This document shows, piece after piece, positions 18,421-28,356 of a DNA stretch of 64,000 nt. Position 1 is the stretch's first letter. Each line of letters starts with the position of its first letter. This DNA comes from Mycobacterium ahvazicum. Lineage in GTDB: Bacteria; Actinomycetota; Actinomycetes; Mycobacteriales; Mycobacteriaceae. The notes beneath the pieces were generated by a model. The model did not search any database and was not told the origin of the DNA. It saw nothing but the letters and a program-made list of their open reading frames with translations. Made by a program: the position numbers and the translations under genes. The stretch lies in NCBI RefSeq assembly GCF_900176255.2, contig NZ_FXEG02000001.1, positions 400,651 through 464,650 of the forward strand, read 5' to 3'.

Positions 18421-19352
18421 ATCGAACCCGAGTTGCCTCAATGTCCCAGGGCGGTCTCAACTGGGATAGCTTGCCGCTCAAGCTCTTTGCGGGCGGCAAT
18501 GCGAAATTCTGGGATCCGGCGGCCATCGACTTCTCGCGCGATCGCGAAGACTGGGAACGTCTGACCGACGACGAACGCAGCTACGCGACCCTGCTGTGTG
18601 CCGAGTTCATCGCCGGCGAGGAATCGGTGACCCAGGACATCCAGCCGTTCATGGCCGCGATGCGAGCCGAGGGACGGCTCGGCGACGAAATGTATCTGAC
18701 GCAGTTCGCCTTCGAGGAGGCCAAGCACGTTCAGGTGTTCCGGATGTGGCTCGACGCCGTCGGCGTCACCGAGGACCTGAACAACCTCATCGACGACGTG
18801 CCGACCTACCGCACCATCTTCTACGAAGAACTGCCCGCGTGTCTCGATGCGCTGTCGGTCGATTCGTCACCGGCCGCCCAGGTGCGGGCGTCGGTCACCT
18901 ACAACCACATGGTTGAGGGCATGCTGGCGCTGACCGGTTACTACATCTGGCACAAGATCTGCGTGGAACGCGACATCCTGCCTGGCATGCAGGAATTGGT
19001 TCGGCGCATCGGCGACGACGAGCGACGCCACATGGCCTGGGGCACCTTCACCTGCCGGCGCCACGTCGCCGCCGACGACGCCAACTGGGGTGTCTTCGAA
19101 ACGCGGATGAACGAGCTGATGCCGCTCGGACTGCGGCTGATCGAAGAGGGTTTTGCCCTCTACGACACGATGCCGTTCGGTCTGTCGACAGACGACTCCA
19201 TGCAGTACGCCTCGGACAAGGGGATGCGCCGGTTCGGCACCATCTCCAGCGCCCGCGGACGCCCGCTCGAGGAGATCGACCTCGACTACTCACCGCTGCA
19301 GCTCGAGGACACCTTCGCAGAGGAGGACGAGCGGGCGCTGGCCGCCGTCTAG
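18417..19352 (+). CDS. nrdB: R2-like ligand-binding oxidase (R2lox, annotated nrdB)
   Basis: A 311-residue ferritin-fold protein. All ligands of the Mn/Fe cofactor are present at the M. tuberculosis numbering: Glu68, Glu101, His104 (EEAKH), Glu167, Glu202 and His205 (DDERRH). Val71 and Tyr162, which form the tyrosine-valine ether cross-link in the crystal structure of the M. tuberculosis protein, are also conserved. The Val at 71 and the cofactor set separate it from true ribonucleotide reductase R2, despite the historical nrdB name. The substrate is unknown; the family binds a long-chain fatty acid and catalyses a two-electron oxidation. It overlaps the upstream TetR gene by ATGA and has GAGGAGG seven bases before the start. 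Confidence 0.92.
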   Translation: MNRTRVASMSQGGLNWDSLPLKLFAGGNAKFWDPAAIDFSRDREDWERLTDDERSYATLLCAEFIAGEESVTQDIQPFMAAMRAEGRLGDEMYLTQFAFEEAKHVQVFRMWLDAVGVTEDLNNLIDDVPTYRTIFYEELPACLDALSVDSSPAAQVRASVTYNHMVEGMLALTGYYIWHKICVERDILPGMQELVRRIGDDERRHMAWGTFTCRRHVAADDANWGVFETRMNELMPLGLRLIEEGFALYDTMPFGLSTDDSMQYASDKGMRRFGTISSARGRPLEEIDLDYSPLQLEDTFAEEDERALAAV

Positions 19353-19359
19353 CGCTCGC

Positions 19360-20775
19360 TCACTCGACTTTGGCGCCAGCGGCTGAGCCCTCGTCGGATT
19401 CCCCAACCCACACCGTCTTGGTGTTGCAGAACTCGCGGATGCCGTAGCCCGCGAGCTCGCGGCCGTAACCGGAGCGCTTGACGCCGCCGAAGCCGAGTTC
19501 GGGATAGGACACCGTCATCCCGTTGATGAATACCTGCCCGGCCTCGATGTCGTCGATGAACCGCTGCTGCTCCGCCTCGTCGTTGGTCCAGGCGTTGGAA
19601 CCCAGCCCGAAGGTGGTGGCGTTGGCGATTTCGATGGCCTCGTCGATGTCGGCGGCCCGGTACATCGACGCGACCGGACCGAACACCTCCTCGGTGTAGA
19701 GCGCCATGTCCTTGGTGATGTCGGTGACCACCGTCGGCGGGTAGAACCACCCGGGCCCCTCGGGCGTCTTGCCGCCCAGGGGAATCTTCGCGCCGGCCGC
19801 GGCGGCGGCGTCGACCTGCTTCGCGATCTCGTCACGTCCCGATTCGGTCGCCAGCGGGCCGACGTCGGTGTCCGGGTCGGTCGGGTCGCCGACCTTGAGC
19901 GCGGCCATGCGCTCGACGAACTTGTCGACGAAAGCGTCGTAGATGTCGGTGTGCACGATGAACCGCTTGGCGGCGATGCAGGACTGCCCGTTGTTCTGCA
20001 CCCGGGCGGTGACCGCGGTCTTGACGGCCTCGTCGAGGTTGGCCGACGGCATCACGATGAACGGGTCGCTGCCGCCGAGCTCGAGAACGGTGGGCTTGAT
20101 CTCGTCGCCGGCGATGGCGCCGACGGACTGGCCGGCCGGCTCGCTGCCGGTCAGCGTGGCCGCCGCCACCCGCGGGTCCCGCAGGATGCGCTCGACGGCG
20201 CTGGACGAGACGAGCAGCGTCTGGAAACAGCCCTCGGGGAAGCCGCCGCGCGCGATGACGTCGGATAGATACAGCGCCGACTGCGGGACGTTGGAGGCGT
20301 GCTTGAGGATGCCGACGTTTCCCGCCATCAGAGCGGGCGCGGCGAACCGCACGGCCTGCCACAGCGGGAAGTTCCACGGCATGATGGCCAGCACCACGCC
20401 GAGCGGCTGATAACGGGTGTAGGCGCGCTTGGCGCCCACCGCCTTGGCGTCGGCCGGTTCGTCGGCGAGCAGCTGCTCGGCATTATCCGCGTAGTAGCGA
20501 AAGCCCTTGGCGCACTTGATGACTTCGGCCTTGGCCGATTTCAGGGTCTTGCCCATTTCCAGAGTCATCATGGCGCCGACCTCGTCGGCCTCGGCTTCCA
20601 GCAGATCTGCGGTGGCGTTCGCCCACTGGGCGCGCTGGGCGAAAGTGGTGTTGTGGCGATAGTCGCGGAATCGCTCGTAGGCGCGGGCGATCGCCGCCTC
20701 GACTTCCTCGTCCGTGGCCGGCGTGAAGGTTTTGACTGTCTCGCCGGTAGCCGGGTTGATCGTGGCAATAGGCAC
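19360..20775 (-). CDS. gabD1: Succinate-semialdehyde dehydrogenase (NADP+) GabD1
   Basis: A 471-residue aldehyde dehydrogenase that oxidises succinic semialdehyde to succinate, feeding the TCA cycle from the GABA shunt or 2-oxoglutarate decarboxylation. Visible motifs are PWNFPLWQAVRFAAPAL, the NAD(P) loop region TGSEPAGQSVG, the general-base Glu in LELGGSDPF, and the catalytic Cys in NNGQSCIAAKR. EVFGPVASMY and NGMTVSYPELGFGGVKRSGYG complete the fold. Length is normal. It is convergent with R2lox (gap of seven bases) and divergent from the AlsS-like gene. Its position after R2lox matches Rv0234c. Confidence 0.9.
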   Translation of the reverse strand: MPIATINPATGETVKTFTPATDEEVEAAIARAYERFRDYRHNTTFAQRAQWANATADLLEAEADEVGAMMTLEMGKTLKSAKAEVIKCAKGFRYYADNAEQLLADEPADAKAVGAKRAYTRYQPLGVVLAIMPWNFPLWQAVRFAAPALMAGNVGILKHASNVPQSALYLSDVIARGGFPEGCFQTLLVSSSAVERILRDPRVAAATLTGSEPAGQSVGAIAGDEIKPTVLELGGSDPFIVMPSANLDEAVKTAVTARVQNNGQSCIAAKRFIVHTDIYDAFVDKFVERMAALKVGDPTDPDTDVGPLATESGRDEIAKQVDAAAAAGAKIPLGGKTPEGPGWFYPPTVVTDITKDMALYTEEVFGPVASMYRAADIDEAIEIANATTFGLGSNAWTNDEAEQQRFIDDIEAGQVFINGMTVSYPELGFGGVKRSGYGRELAGYGIREFCNTKTVWVGESDEGSAAGAKVE

Positions 20776-20798
20776 GCTGACATCCTTCGCGTTTAAGG

Positions 20799-20816
20799 GT
20801 TGGCAATACGTCCAAC
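20799..20816. promoter_or_regulatory. Inverted repeat in the gabD1 / AlsS-like divergent promoter
   Basis: GTTGG and CCAAC separated by eight bases, located between the two divergent starts (20775 and 20857). It may be an operator serving both genes. The arms are short, so this is a weak call. Confidence 0.3.
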
Positions 20817-20856
20817 ATCTAGCCTGCCACTATCGTTCCCTCCAGGGAGGTGCCGG

Positions 20857-22503
20857 ATGAGCAAAGCGGCCGAGCTGATGGTCAAGTGCCTGGAAAACGA
20901 GGGTGTGGAGGTGGTCTTCGGACTGCCCGGGGAGGAGAACATCCGGTTCGTGCAGGCCCTGGCGTCCTCGCAGATCCGCTACGTGCTGACCCGCCACGAG
21001 CAGGCCGCGGCGTTCATGGCCGAGATGTACGGGCGTGTGACGGGCCGGGCGGCCGTGGTCTCGGCCACGTTGGGCCCGGGTGCGATCAACATGCAGCTCG
21101 GGGTGGCCGACGCCACCACGAACAGCACCCCGATGGTGGCGATCTCCGCGCAGGTCGGCCAGGACCGCCAGTTCAAGGAGTCCCACCAGTACGTCGACCT
21201 GGTATCGATGTTCGCCCCGATTACCCGCTGGGCCGACGGCGTGCCCACCGCACGCGCGATCCCGGAGATGTTCCGCAAGGCGTTCAAGGTGGCCGAGGCC
21301 GAACGCCCGGCCGCGGTCTACCTCGCGGTGCCCGAGCACATCGACGCCGACGAGACCGACTACGAGCTGAGCCCGCTGCCGCGCAACGTGGTGCGCGCCG
21401 AGGCGCCGGCTCCCGGACAGATCGAACGCGCGGTCGAAATCCTGCGCGGCGCCAAGCGGCCGGTGGTGCTGGCCGGGCACGGCGCCGCGCGCGCCGACGC
21501 CACCGCGGCATTGGTCCGGTTCTCCGAGGACTTCGGGATTCAGGTCGCCAACACCTTCCACGGCAAGGGTGTCATGCCCGACGATCACCCCAACGCCATC
21601 GGGACCATCGGGTTCATGCGGCACGACTACGTCAACTTCGGATTCGATAACGCCGACGTCGTGATCGCGGTCGGCTACGAACTGCAGGAGTTCGACCCGG
21701 TCCGAATCAACCCGCAAGCCGACAAGAAGATCATCCATATTCATCGTTTCCCGGCCGAGGTCGACATGCACTACCCGGTCGACGTCGGGATCATCGGCGA
21801 CATCACTGCTTCGCTCAACGCCCTGACCGAGGCCCTGGCCGGTCACGGCATCGAGCACGCCGAAGAGGTACCCGGGTCCGGCCTGCTCGCCGAGGAATTC
21901 GCTCGGGGACAACAGGATTCGCGATACCCGCTGGCGCCCCAGCGAGTTGTCGCCGACATCCGGGCCGCGCTGGGCCGCAGCGACGTCGTGCTGGTCGACA
22001 CCGGTGCGACCAAGATGTGGATGGCCCGGCTCTACCCGACCTATGAGCGCAACACCTGCTTGGTATCGAATGGCTTGTCCACCATGGCTTTTGCGCTGCC
22101 GGGAGCGTTGGGAGTCAAGCTGGCCCGGCCGGAGTCCAAGGTGCTCGCCGTGGTGGGTGACGGCGCCTTCTTGATGAACTCGCAGGAAATTGAGACCGCG
22201 GTGCGCGAGAAGATCCCGCTGGTGGTGTTGATCTGGGAGGACGGCGGCTACGGCCTGATCGAGTGGAAGATGGACCTCGAGCTCGGCAACCACTACTACG
22301 TGAAGTTCGACAACCCCGATATCGTCAAGTACGCCGAAAGCTTTGGCGCCAATGGATATCGGATCACCAGCGCCGACGAGTTGTTGCCGACGCTGCAGGC
22401 CGCGCTCGCCGATGATGGGGTTTCGCTGATCGCCTGCCCGGTGGACTACTCCGAGAATCTGCGGCTGACCGACCGGCTCGGCGAACTGGACGAAACGCTG
22501 TAG
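20857..22503 (+). CDS. Catabolic acetolactate synthase-like TPP enzyme (AlsS type)
   Basis: A 548-residue thiamine-diphosphate enzyme. The catalytic Glu lies in TRHEQAAAFMAEMYGRVTG. The cofactor motif begins GDGAFLMNSQEIETAV. The C-terminal part reads DIVKYAESFGANGYR and ends with PVDYSENLRL, both strongly like Bacillus AlsS, the FAD-independent catabolic acetolactate synthase, as I remember it. No regulatory small subunit gene is adjacent, which also fits the catabolic form. The expected reaction is pyruvate plus pyruvate to acetolactate. The start is ATG 20857, with AGGGAGG six bases upstream; an upstream extension to 20800 has no support. M. tuberculosis, from memory, has no such gene between gabD1 and Rv0235c, so it is an insertion or retained ancestral gene. 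Confidence 0.75.
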   Translation: MSKAAELMVKCLENEGVEVVFGLPGEENIRFVQALASSQIRYVLTRHEQAAAFMAEMYGRVTGRAAVVSATLGPGAINMQLGVADATTNSTPMVAISAQVGQDRQFKESHQYVDLVSMFAPITRWADGVPTARAIPEMFRKAFKVAEAERPAAVYLAVPEHIDADETDYELSPLPRNVVRAEAPAPGQIERAVEILRGAKRPVVLAGHGAARADATAALVRFSEDFGIQVANTFHGKGVMPDDHPNAIGTIGFMRHDYVNFGFDNADVVIAVGYELQEFDPVRINPQADKKIIHIHRFPAEVDMHYPVDVGIIGDITASLNALTEALAGHGIEHAEEVPGSGLLAEEFARGQQDSRYPLAPQRVVADIRAALGRSDVVLVDTGATKMWMARLYPTYERNTCLVSNGLSTMAFALPGALGVKLARPESKVLAVVGDGAFLMNSQEIETAVREKIPLVVLIWEDGGYGLIEWKMDLELGNHYYVKFDNPDIVKYAESFGANGYRITSADELLPTLQAALADDGVSLIACPVDYSENLRLTDRLGELDETL

Positions 22504-22540
22504 GCCTTCCGCCCTCCGGAAACCGGCCCGACCGTCGAGG

Positions 22541-23983
22541 TTAGGTGTTTTTCGCCGTTTTGTGCAACGTCATCGGCGAAACATATTGGCCCACCAGCGC
22601 GCGGTGCCACCAGACCCGATCGCGCCGCAATTCCACCGGTGTGCTGAAGCGGTACTGGTAGAGCTGCGCGCGCACATACCGCGGCGGCGAGTCCGGAAAA
22701 GGATTGTGCCGCAACAGCCGCAGCGTAGCCCGGTCGTTGCGCAGCAGTCGTTGCATAAACGGCTTCAGCCACGGCTGGGCGTAAGCCGGGGAGATGGCGG
22801 CGAACCACATCAGCCAGTCCAGCCGCAAATGGTAGGGCGCCCACTGGCGTGGCAACCGCCCGGGAGCGCCGGGTTTGCCCTTGAATTCGTATTCCTTCCA
22901 CACTGTCTGCGCGGTGAGTCGCGGTTCGTCGGTGCCTTCGATCACCACCTCGCGGCGGACACGGCCGATGTTGCCGAAGGCGCCGTAGGTGTTCACCAAG
23001 TGAAATGGGTTGAACGACATGTTCATTCGCTGACGCGGTGACAGCATGTTGCGCACCGGCCAGTAGGTCAGGAACAGCACCGCGCCGGCGAAGCCCACCA
23101 CCAGGGTGGCAAACCACAGCGGCGCCGCCGACACCGCGAGATGTCCGGGTATCGACACCAGCGGGGCGGCCGTCGAATCGTCGATGGCGCTGAACGCCAG
23201 CACGATCGTCAGCCAGTTTAGCCAGGCGAAGTTGCCCGAAAGCACCAGCCACAGCTGGGTCAGCACAATGATCGCCGCGGCCACGCTGGCCACCGGTTGG
23301 GGCGCGAACAACCCGAACGGGACCACCAGCTGCGCGAAGTGGTTGCCCGCCACTTCGATTCGATGCAGCGGCTTGGGCAGGTGATGGAAGAACCAACTCA
23401 GCGGACCCGGCATCGGCTGGGTTTCGTGGTGGTAGTACAGGCAGGTCAGGTCGCGCCAGCAGGCGTCACCGCGCATCTTGATCAGCCCGGCGCCGAACTC
23501 GACCCGAAACAGCAGCAGTCGCGCCATCCACAACGTCAGCACCGGCGGAGCGACGTGATCGTTGCCGAGGAAGATCATCAGGAATCCGCTTTCCAGCAAC
23601 AGGGATTCCCAGCCGAACGAATACCACGCTTGTCCGACGTTGACGATCGAAAGGTAGAGCACCCACAGAGTCAGCCAGACCGACATCGCGGCCCAGAGCG
23701 GCAGCACGTCGGCCGCACCGGCGACGACGGCCGCCGACAGCGCGGTGCCGAGCCAGGACACCGAGGCGAACAGCCGATCGGAGTAGTGCAGCGCAAAGAT
23801 GCTGGGCGATCTCCACGCTGACTGCCCCGCCAAAAATCGCGGCACCGGCAGGATTCCGTGCTCGCCGATCAGGGCGCGGAACTGCAGCGCGGCGGCGACG
23901 AACGCGATCAGGTAGATGGCCGCCGCGCCGCGCTCGAGCACGAACCTGCCCAACCAGTAGTCGGGGGCTGAAAACCAGTCCAT
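22541..23983 (-). CDS. Lipase maturation factor family membrane protein (Rv0235c-like)
   Basis: A 480-residue polytopic membrane protein of the LMF1 family. Characteristic segments are WYSFGWESLLLESGFLMIFL, RVEFGAGLIKMRGDACWRDLTCLYYHHETQPMP in layout, and FNPFHLVNTYGAFG. The C-terminal soluble domain includes WAPYHLRLDWLMWF. In vertebrates LMF1 is needed for lipase folding; the bacterial role is unknown. The ATG at 23983 (MDWFSAPDYW) has GAGGAG upstream; an earlier GTG at 24013 adds ten residues with no support. It lies between the AlsS-like gene and aftD, as Rv0235c does. About eight to nine hydrophobic segments are visible. Confidence 0.85.
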   Translation of the reverse strand: MDWFSAPDYWLGRFVLERGAAAIYLIAFVAAALQFRALIGEHGILPVPRFLAGQSAWRSPSIFALHYSDRLFASVSWLGTALSAAVVAGAADVLPLWAAMSVWLTLWVLYLSIVNVGQAWYSFGWESLLLESGFLMIFLGNDHVAPPVLTLWMARLLLFRVEFGAGLIKMRGDACWRDLTCLYYHHETQPMPGPLSWFFHHLPKPLHRIEVAGNHFAQLVVPFGLFAPQPVASVAAAIIVLTQLWLVLSGNFAWLNWLTIVLAFSAIDDSTAAPLVSIPGHLAVSAAPLWFATLVVGFAGAVLFLTYWPVRNMLSPRQRMNMSFNPFHLVNTYGAFGNIGRVRREVVIEGTDEPRLTAQTVWKEYEFKGKPGAPGRLPRQWAPYHLRLDWLMWFAAISPAYAQPWLKPFMQRLLRNDRATLRLLRHNPFPDSPPRYVRAQLYQYRFSTPVELRRDRVWWHRALVGQYVSPMTLHKTAKNT

Positions 23984-24050
23984 GGCCACAACTCCTCGGA
24001 CAGCGGCGGTCATACGATTCCGCGTATCCAGTCAACCAGCCGATAAACGG

Positions 24051-27000
24051 CTAGCCAACGCCCGAAACGTCATTCGCCGTGCGCGGGTGCCCGCGATCCG
24101 GCATGGCGACCACCGAGGTGGCGAGCACAGCCAGCGAAATCATCGCCAGCAGTTGAACATTCGCCCAATGGCCGGAGTACCCGTCGACCGACCGCCAGGG
24201 ATGGCGCGACAGCGCCGCGCCGGCCAGAATCAGTCCGCCCGCACTGGCGGCGATGGTGGTCCGGTCGCGCAACCGCTCGCGATGGCGCAGCGCGTACCGC
24301 AGGCCGAGCGCGGCGCCGACCACGGCGACCCCGGCCACGCCGGCGATCAGCGCCCCGGCCGCCAACAGCGGCACCACCGCCCAGGGCCCCGGCGACCATG
24401 GTGACGCGGGTGGGTCGTCGGAACGGGCGCGCCGGCGCCACAACGCGAGCATGGCCAACAGCGGCAGCAACGCCAGGCCCGCGGCCAGCCCGACCCGGTA
24501 CAGCGCGTTGGATGCGAAGCTCAGCGTGATGGTGCCGGGATCTCCGGGGGGCACCACCCAGCCCTGCTGCCACCCGTTGACGGCCACCGGCGTCAAGCGG
24601 GTCCCGGTGCTGGTGCGTGCGACCCAGCCCGGGTTGATGCTTTCTGGAATGACCAGCACCCGCGAGGCGGAGGATGCGGGGACCCGGATTTCGCGGCGGT
24701 CGGGCCCCCACGCACCCGTCGCGGCCGGCATCGTCGAAACCCCGGTGGGGCTGGGCGATTCGACGGTCGACAGTTGTGCCCCGTCCACGACGAACTGGGC
24801 GCCGGGACTGATCAGCAATTCCTGTTGCCCGGTCGGCAACGCGATCGGATTGGGATCGCAGGTGCTCACCGGTGTCGGCTCGCCGTTGAGCAGCGCTTGT
24901 GCCGTGGTCCGGATCGAGGTGTGCACGAACCGGCCCGCGACCGCGATGACCGGGCCATGGTCGCAGTCGACGACGATCTCGCGTGACCGGTTGCGCGCCG
25001 CGTCGGCGGGGGCGATCGGATTGCCGTCGGCGCCCAGCGCCGCGATCTCGGCCAGGCCCGGCGGCTTGAGCTGGTCGAAGCCCAGCGCGTTGCGGTCGAT
25101 GACGTCTTGCCAGTCCATCAGGCTGACGGTGACGGTGTCGGTGACCCGCGGGCGCAGCGACAGCGTTTGCGGCCGGGCGGCGCCTTCGTCGCTCGGCGTG
25201 AGTTTGCGGACCTGCGGGCCGTCGCCGAGGTTGACGGCCACTACCGTCGGCTGCGCGGGCAACGTCGACCGGCTGGGCAACAGCCGCAGACCCGCGACCT
25301 CGGTCGGCCTGGGCAGGACTAGCGTCAGCGTCGGCGCGCTGCGGTGTTGCACCACGCGCTGCGGCGCCGTCCAGGCGGTGGCCGGATCGCCGTCGGTGGC
25401 CGCATAGGCCGAACCCAGGATGTCCACCGTGTCCGAATCACCTTGGGCCCGAGTGGTATTCGGCTCGGCGATCAGGTCGGCCAAGCGGGGGCCCTGGCGC
25501 GGCCGCACCCACAACCGCGGGGTCACCGACACCGGCGCCGAAACCGTCAGGGTGCGGCTGAAATTGACCGGCTCCTCCGGAGCCAGCGCCATCGACGGCG
25601 CGCAGCGCACGCTGTCACCGGCCGCGGCACAGCCCGGCCGGCCGAGCAGCTCGGAACCCAGATCCCAGCCGGTGACCGCCGAACCCGGCGGCGGGCCGGG
25701 CACCCGCACGGTATGCCGCAGGTCGACCGGGTGCGCGAAACCCGAGGCGTCGTACTGGGTGATCGACAGGTCGGTGATGCCGAACTGCACGCCGCTGGAT
25801 CCGTCGTCGGTGCCGGCGGCGGTGATCCGCACCCACGGGGTTTCGCCGTAGGGCAGCGCCACGGTGAGCGGTTTGCCGGGCTGATCGAAGCGCAGCGTGG
25901 TGCTGCCGGTGGCGGTGTCGATCGCGATGCGACGGACCTGGGAACCCACCGCGGTCGCGCTGGGTGTGAGGGTGAGCGCCGCGTTGGTCACCGGGTGATC
26001 GAAGTTCACCTGCATCCACTGCCCGACCGCGGCTTGCAGGGCGTTGGTCACCCACGCGGTTGCCGGATCGCCGTCGATCGCGGCGGCGGGGGAGGTCGCC
26101 GGAGCCACATCGGGCATGGCGGTCGAATCCGACGACGAACTCGAGACCGTGATCCGGCCGCCGTTCCACCCGCCGAATATCGGGTCGGTGCCCGGGACCG
26201 GATAGTCGGGCACCCGGTTGAAGGTGTGCCGGGTGTCGCCGTCGGCCCGGATCGCCGACGAGTGTTGGTCGACGCGGCCGTAGTCGGTCTCCCGTGCCGT
26301 CGGGGTGTCCGTCACGGTCACCCCAGCGTTGGGGGGCATCGGCAGCCTCGCCCCCCGGGCGTCGGCGGTCAGCAGCACCGGACCCAGTGGCGGTTGGCCC
26401 AGCAGCCGGCGCCGTTCGTCGAGCCGCAGCAGCACTTCGGGTCCGCCGTCGATGCGGGACAACTGATCGACGTCGGCCAGGTAGGGCGCGCCGGGATTGC
26501 CGGCAGCGGCCACCCGATAGATCTCGACCGCCGGGTAGCTCGGCCGCAGCCCGCTGTCGGCGACGAACCCCGGCAAGGTGCCGGGCCCCACCGGCTCGCC
26601 GAACTGCGCCACCTTCTCCAGTCGCGGCGAGCCTTCGACCGCGCGGTGCACCAGGATCGGGCGCGCCGAACGCGACGTGTCGGGATCCAGGTCGTTGCGC
26701 ACCACCACATACGAAATGCCTTGGCGGGCAAGCGTATCGGCGAGTCCCGCCGACGGGATACCGGCGGCGAACAGGCGCTGCACGGAATCCAGCGCCCGGA
26801 TGGTCTGCGGCGGGGTCAACGGGATGGAGTCGCGCACACCCCACGGGCTGGTGCCGAGCACCTGCAGCGGCTCGTCGTGGGTGGTGCCCCACGTCTGCGT
26901 CGCGAACGGTGCCCCCGGGACCACCAAAACCCTTCCGGGCGTGGGGGTTCCGGTGTTGTGCGCACTGAGCCAGTCGGCGGCGTCGTGCCAGTAGCGGGGG

Positions 27001-28307
27001 ATCGCGCTGAATGTGCCCGGCGGGGTGAGCCGGGCGGTCCATGCCAGCGAGGTGCTGACCATCAGCGCGGTCAGCACCACCACCGTCACGGCGACCCGCT
27101 TGTCGCGTTCGGGGTGGGCGAAGGCAGCCACCCACTGCGCTCGCGGCACGCTACCCGGCCCCCAGCCAGGAAGAGGTACCCGGCCCAGCAACGCCGCGAC
27201 GCCCAGCACGATCGGAATCCGGATGACCGACTCCAGCTTGTGCACGTTGCGCAGCGGTGCGCCCGCGGCGTCCAGGAACAGCTGCACTTGGTGTGCCAGC
27301 GGCGAGCCCAACCCGCCGCTATAGCCGACGGCCATCAGCACCACCCCGACCAGCAGCATCGCCACCAGCCGTCCGCGGGCCGGCGTCGCGGGGTGGGCGA
27401 GCCCGGCCAACCCGGCCGCCGCGACCAGACAGGTCGCCAGGATGGCCGCCGATCCGGTCACCAGCGGCGCGCCCGCGGTCGCGGTCGGGGCCACGAACGG
27501 CGTCCAGCTGTCGGTCCCTCGCAACATCTCGACCAGTGACGACCATTGCGTCGTCACCCCCGAGGATTCGATGAAGTCCAGGAACGGCGGGCTGACGTTA
27601 CGCAGCAGCACCAGCGCGACGACCCACCACAGCATCGCCAGCACAAGGCTCAACAGCCACCATCCCGTGTAGCGCCACCACAAGCGATTCGGCCGATGAC
27701 AGGCCCACCAGATCACCGCCGGCAGGCAACCCGCCAGCGTGGCGATGGCGTTGACCGCGCCCATCAGAGCGACCGCCAGCCCCGCTTGGCCGGCCAGTGC
27801 CCGCACCGATCTGCCGCCCCGCAAAGCCAGGATCGTCGGCAGCAAAACCCACGGCGCCAGCATGATCGGCAAGGTCTCCGACGAGATCGAGCCGAGAGTG
27901 GTCAGTACCCGCGGGCTCAGCGCGAACGCGGCGGCCGCGATCAGACGCGATGTCGGGCTGCCGATCCCCAGCGCCTCGGCGACCCGCAGCAAGCCCCAGA
28001 AGCCGACCGTCAGCAGCAATGCCCACCACAGTCGCTGGGTCATCCAGCCCGGCACACCGAGCAGGTGGCCGATTGCGAAGAATGCGCCGTGCGGAAACAG
28101 ATAGCCGTAAGCCTGGTTCTGCGTCTGGCCGAATGGCAGCTCGCTGTTCCACAGGTTTGTCGCGCGGGCCAGGAAGCGCAGCGGGTTGGCCGTCAGGTCC
28201 AGCTTGGTGTCCGGGGACACCTGTCCGGGCGATTGCGCCAACGTCAGCGCCAGGCACACCGCGCCCACCAGCAACAGCCAGCGTCGCGACAGCGGTGTGA
28301 CGGACAA
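24051..28307 (-). CDS. aftD: Alpha-(1->3)-arabinofuranosyltransferase AftD
   Basis: A 1418-residue GT-C glycosyltransferase that uses decaprenyl-phospho-arabinose to branch arabinan in arabinogalactan and lipoarabinomannan at the outer face of the plasma membrane. The N-terminal third is polytopic, starting VGAVCLALTLAQSPGQVSPD, with FGQTQNQAYGYLFP and LRNVHKLES in the periplasmic loops. The middle and C-terminal parts are soluble carbohydrate-binding-like modules (for example DGDPATAWVTNALQ and DGDPATAWTAPQR, typical of F5/8 C-type domains), ending in further membrane helices. The start is TTG 28307, close after the small DUF2613 gene stop. Length and position agree with Rv0236c (about 1400 residues, essential). 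No frameshift is seen. Confidence 0.92.
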   Translation of the reverse strand: MSVTPLSRRWLLLVGAVCLALTLAQSPGQVSPDTKLDLTANPLRFLARATNLWNSELPFGQTQNQAYGYLFPHGAFFAIGHLLGVPGWMTQRLWWALLLTVGFWGLLRVAEALGIGSPTSRLIAAAAFALSPRVLTTLGSISSETLPIMLAPWVLLPTILALRGGRSVRALAGQAGLAVALMGAVNAIATLAGCLPAVIWWACHRPNRLWWRYTGWWLLSLVLAMLWWVVALVLLRNVSPPFLDFIESSGVTTQWSSLVEMLRGTDSWTPFVAPTATAGAPLVTGSAAILATCLVAAAGLAGLAHPATPARGRLVAMLLVGVVLMAVGYSGGLGSPLAHQVQLFLDAAGAPLRNVHKLESVIRIPIVLGVAALLGRVPLPGWGPGSVPRAQWVAAFAHPERDKRVAVTVVVLTALMVSTSLAWTARLTPPGTFSAIPRYWHDAADWLSAHNTGTPTPGRVLVVPGAPFATQTWGTTHDEPLQVLGTSPWGVRDSIPLTPPQTIRALDSVQRLFAAGIPSAGLADTLARQGISYVVVRNDLDPDTSRSARPILVHRAVEGSPRLEKVAQFGEPVGPGTLPGFVADSGLRPSYPAVEIYRVAAAGNPGAPYLADVDQLSRIDGGPEVLLRLDERRRLLGQPPLGPVLLTADARGARLPMPPNAGVTVTDTPTARETDYGRVDQHSSAIRADGDTRHTFNRVPDYPVPGTDPIFGGWNGGRITVSSSSSDSTAMPDVAPATSPAAAIDGDPATAWVTNALQAAVGQWMQVNFDHPVTNAALTLTPSATAVGSQVRRIAIDTATGSTTLRFDQPGKPLTVALPYGETPWVRITAAGTDDGSSGVQFGITDLSITQYDASGFAHPVDLRHTVRVPGPPPGSAVTGWDLGSELLGRPGCAAAGDSVRCAPSMALAPEEPVNFSRTLTVSAPVSVTPRLWVRPRQGPRLADLIAEPNTTRAQGDSDTVDILGSAYAATDGDPATAWTAPQRVVQHRSAPTLTLVLPRPTEVAGLRLLPSRSTLPAQPTVVAVNLGDGPQVRKLTPSDEGAARPQTLSLRPRVTDTVTVSLMDWQDVIDRNALGFDQLKPPGLAEIAALGADGNPIAPADAARNRSREIVVDCDHGPVIAVAGRFVHTSIRTTAQALLNGEPTPVSTCDPNPIALPTGQQELLISPGAQFVVDGAQLSTVESPSPTGVSTMPAATGAWGPDRREIRVPASSASRVLVIPESINPGWVARTSTGTRLTPVAVNGWQQGWVVPPGDPGTITLSFASNALYRVGLAAGLALLPLLAMLALWRRRARSDDPPASPWSPGPWAVVPLLAAGALIAGVAGVAVVGAALGLRYALRHRERLRDRTTIAASAGGLILAGAALSRHPWRSVDGYSGHWANVQLLAMISLAVLATSVVAMPDRGHPRTANDVSGVG

Positions 28308-28356
28308 GCCCGCGTCCGATTCCGCGGGCGCCGCCGACGGAGTCGTTGCCGCGGAG

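Noticed and set aside
25344..27539. 731-codon plus-strand open frame opposite aftD
   Set aside because: Composition is Arg/Gly/His-rich, typical of antisense frames in GC-rich DNA; aftD on the other strand is complete and conserved.
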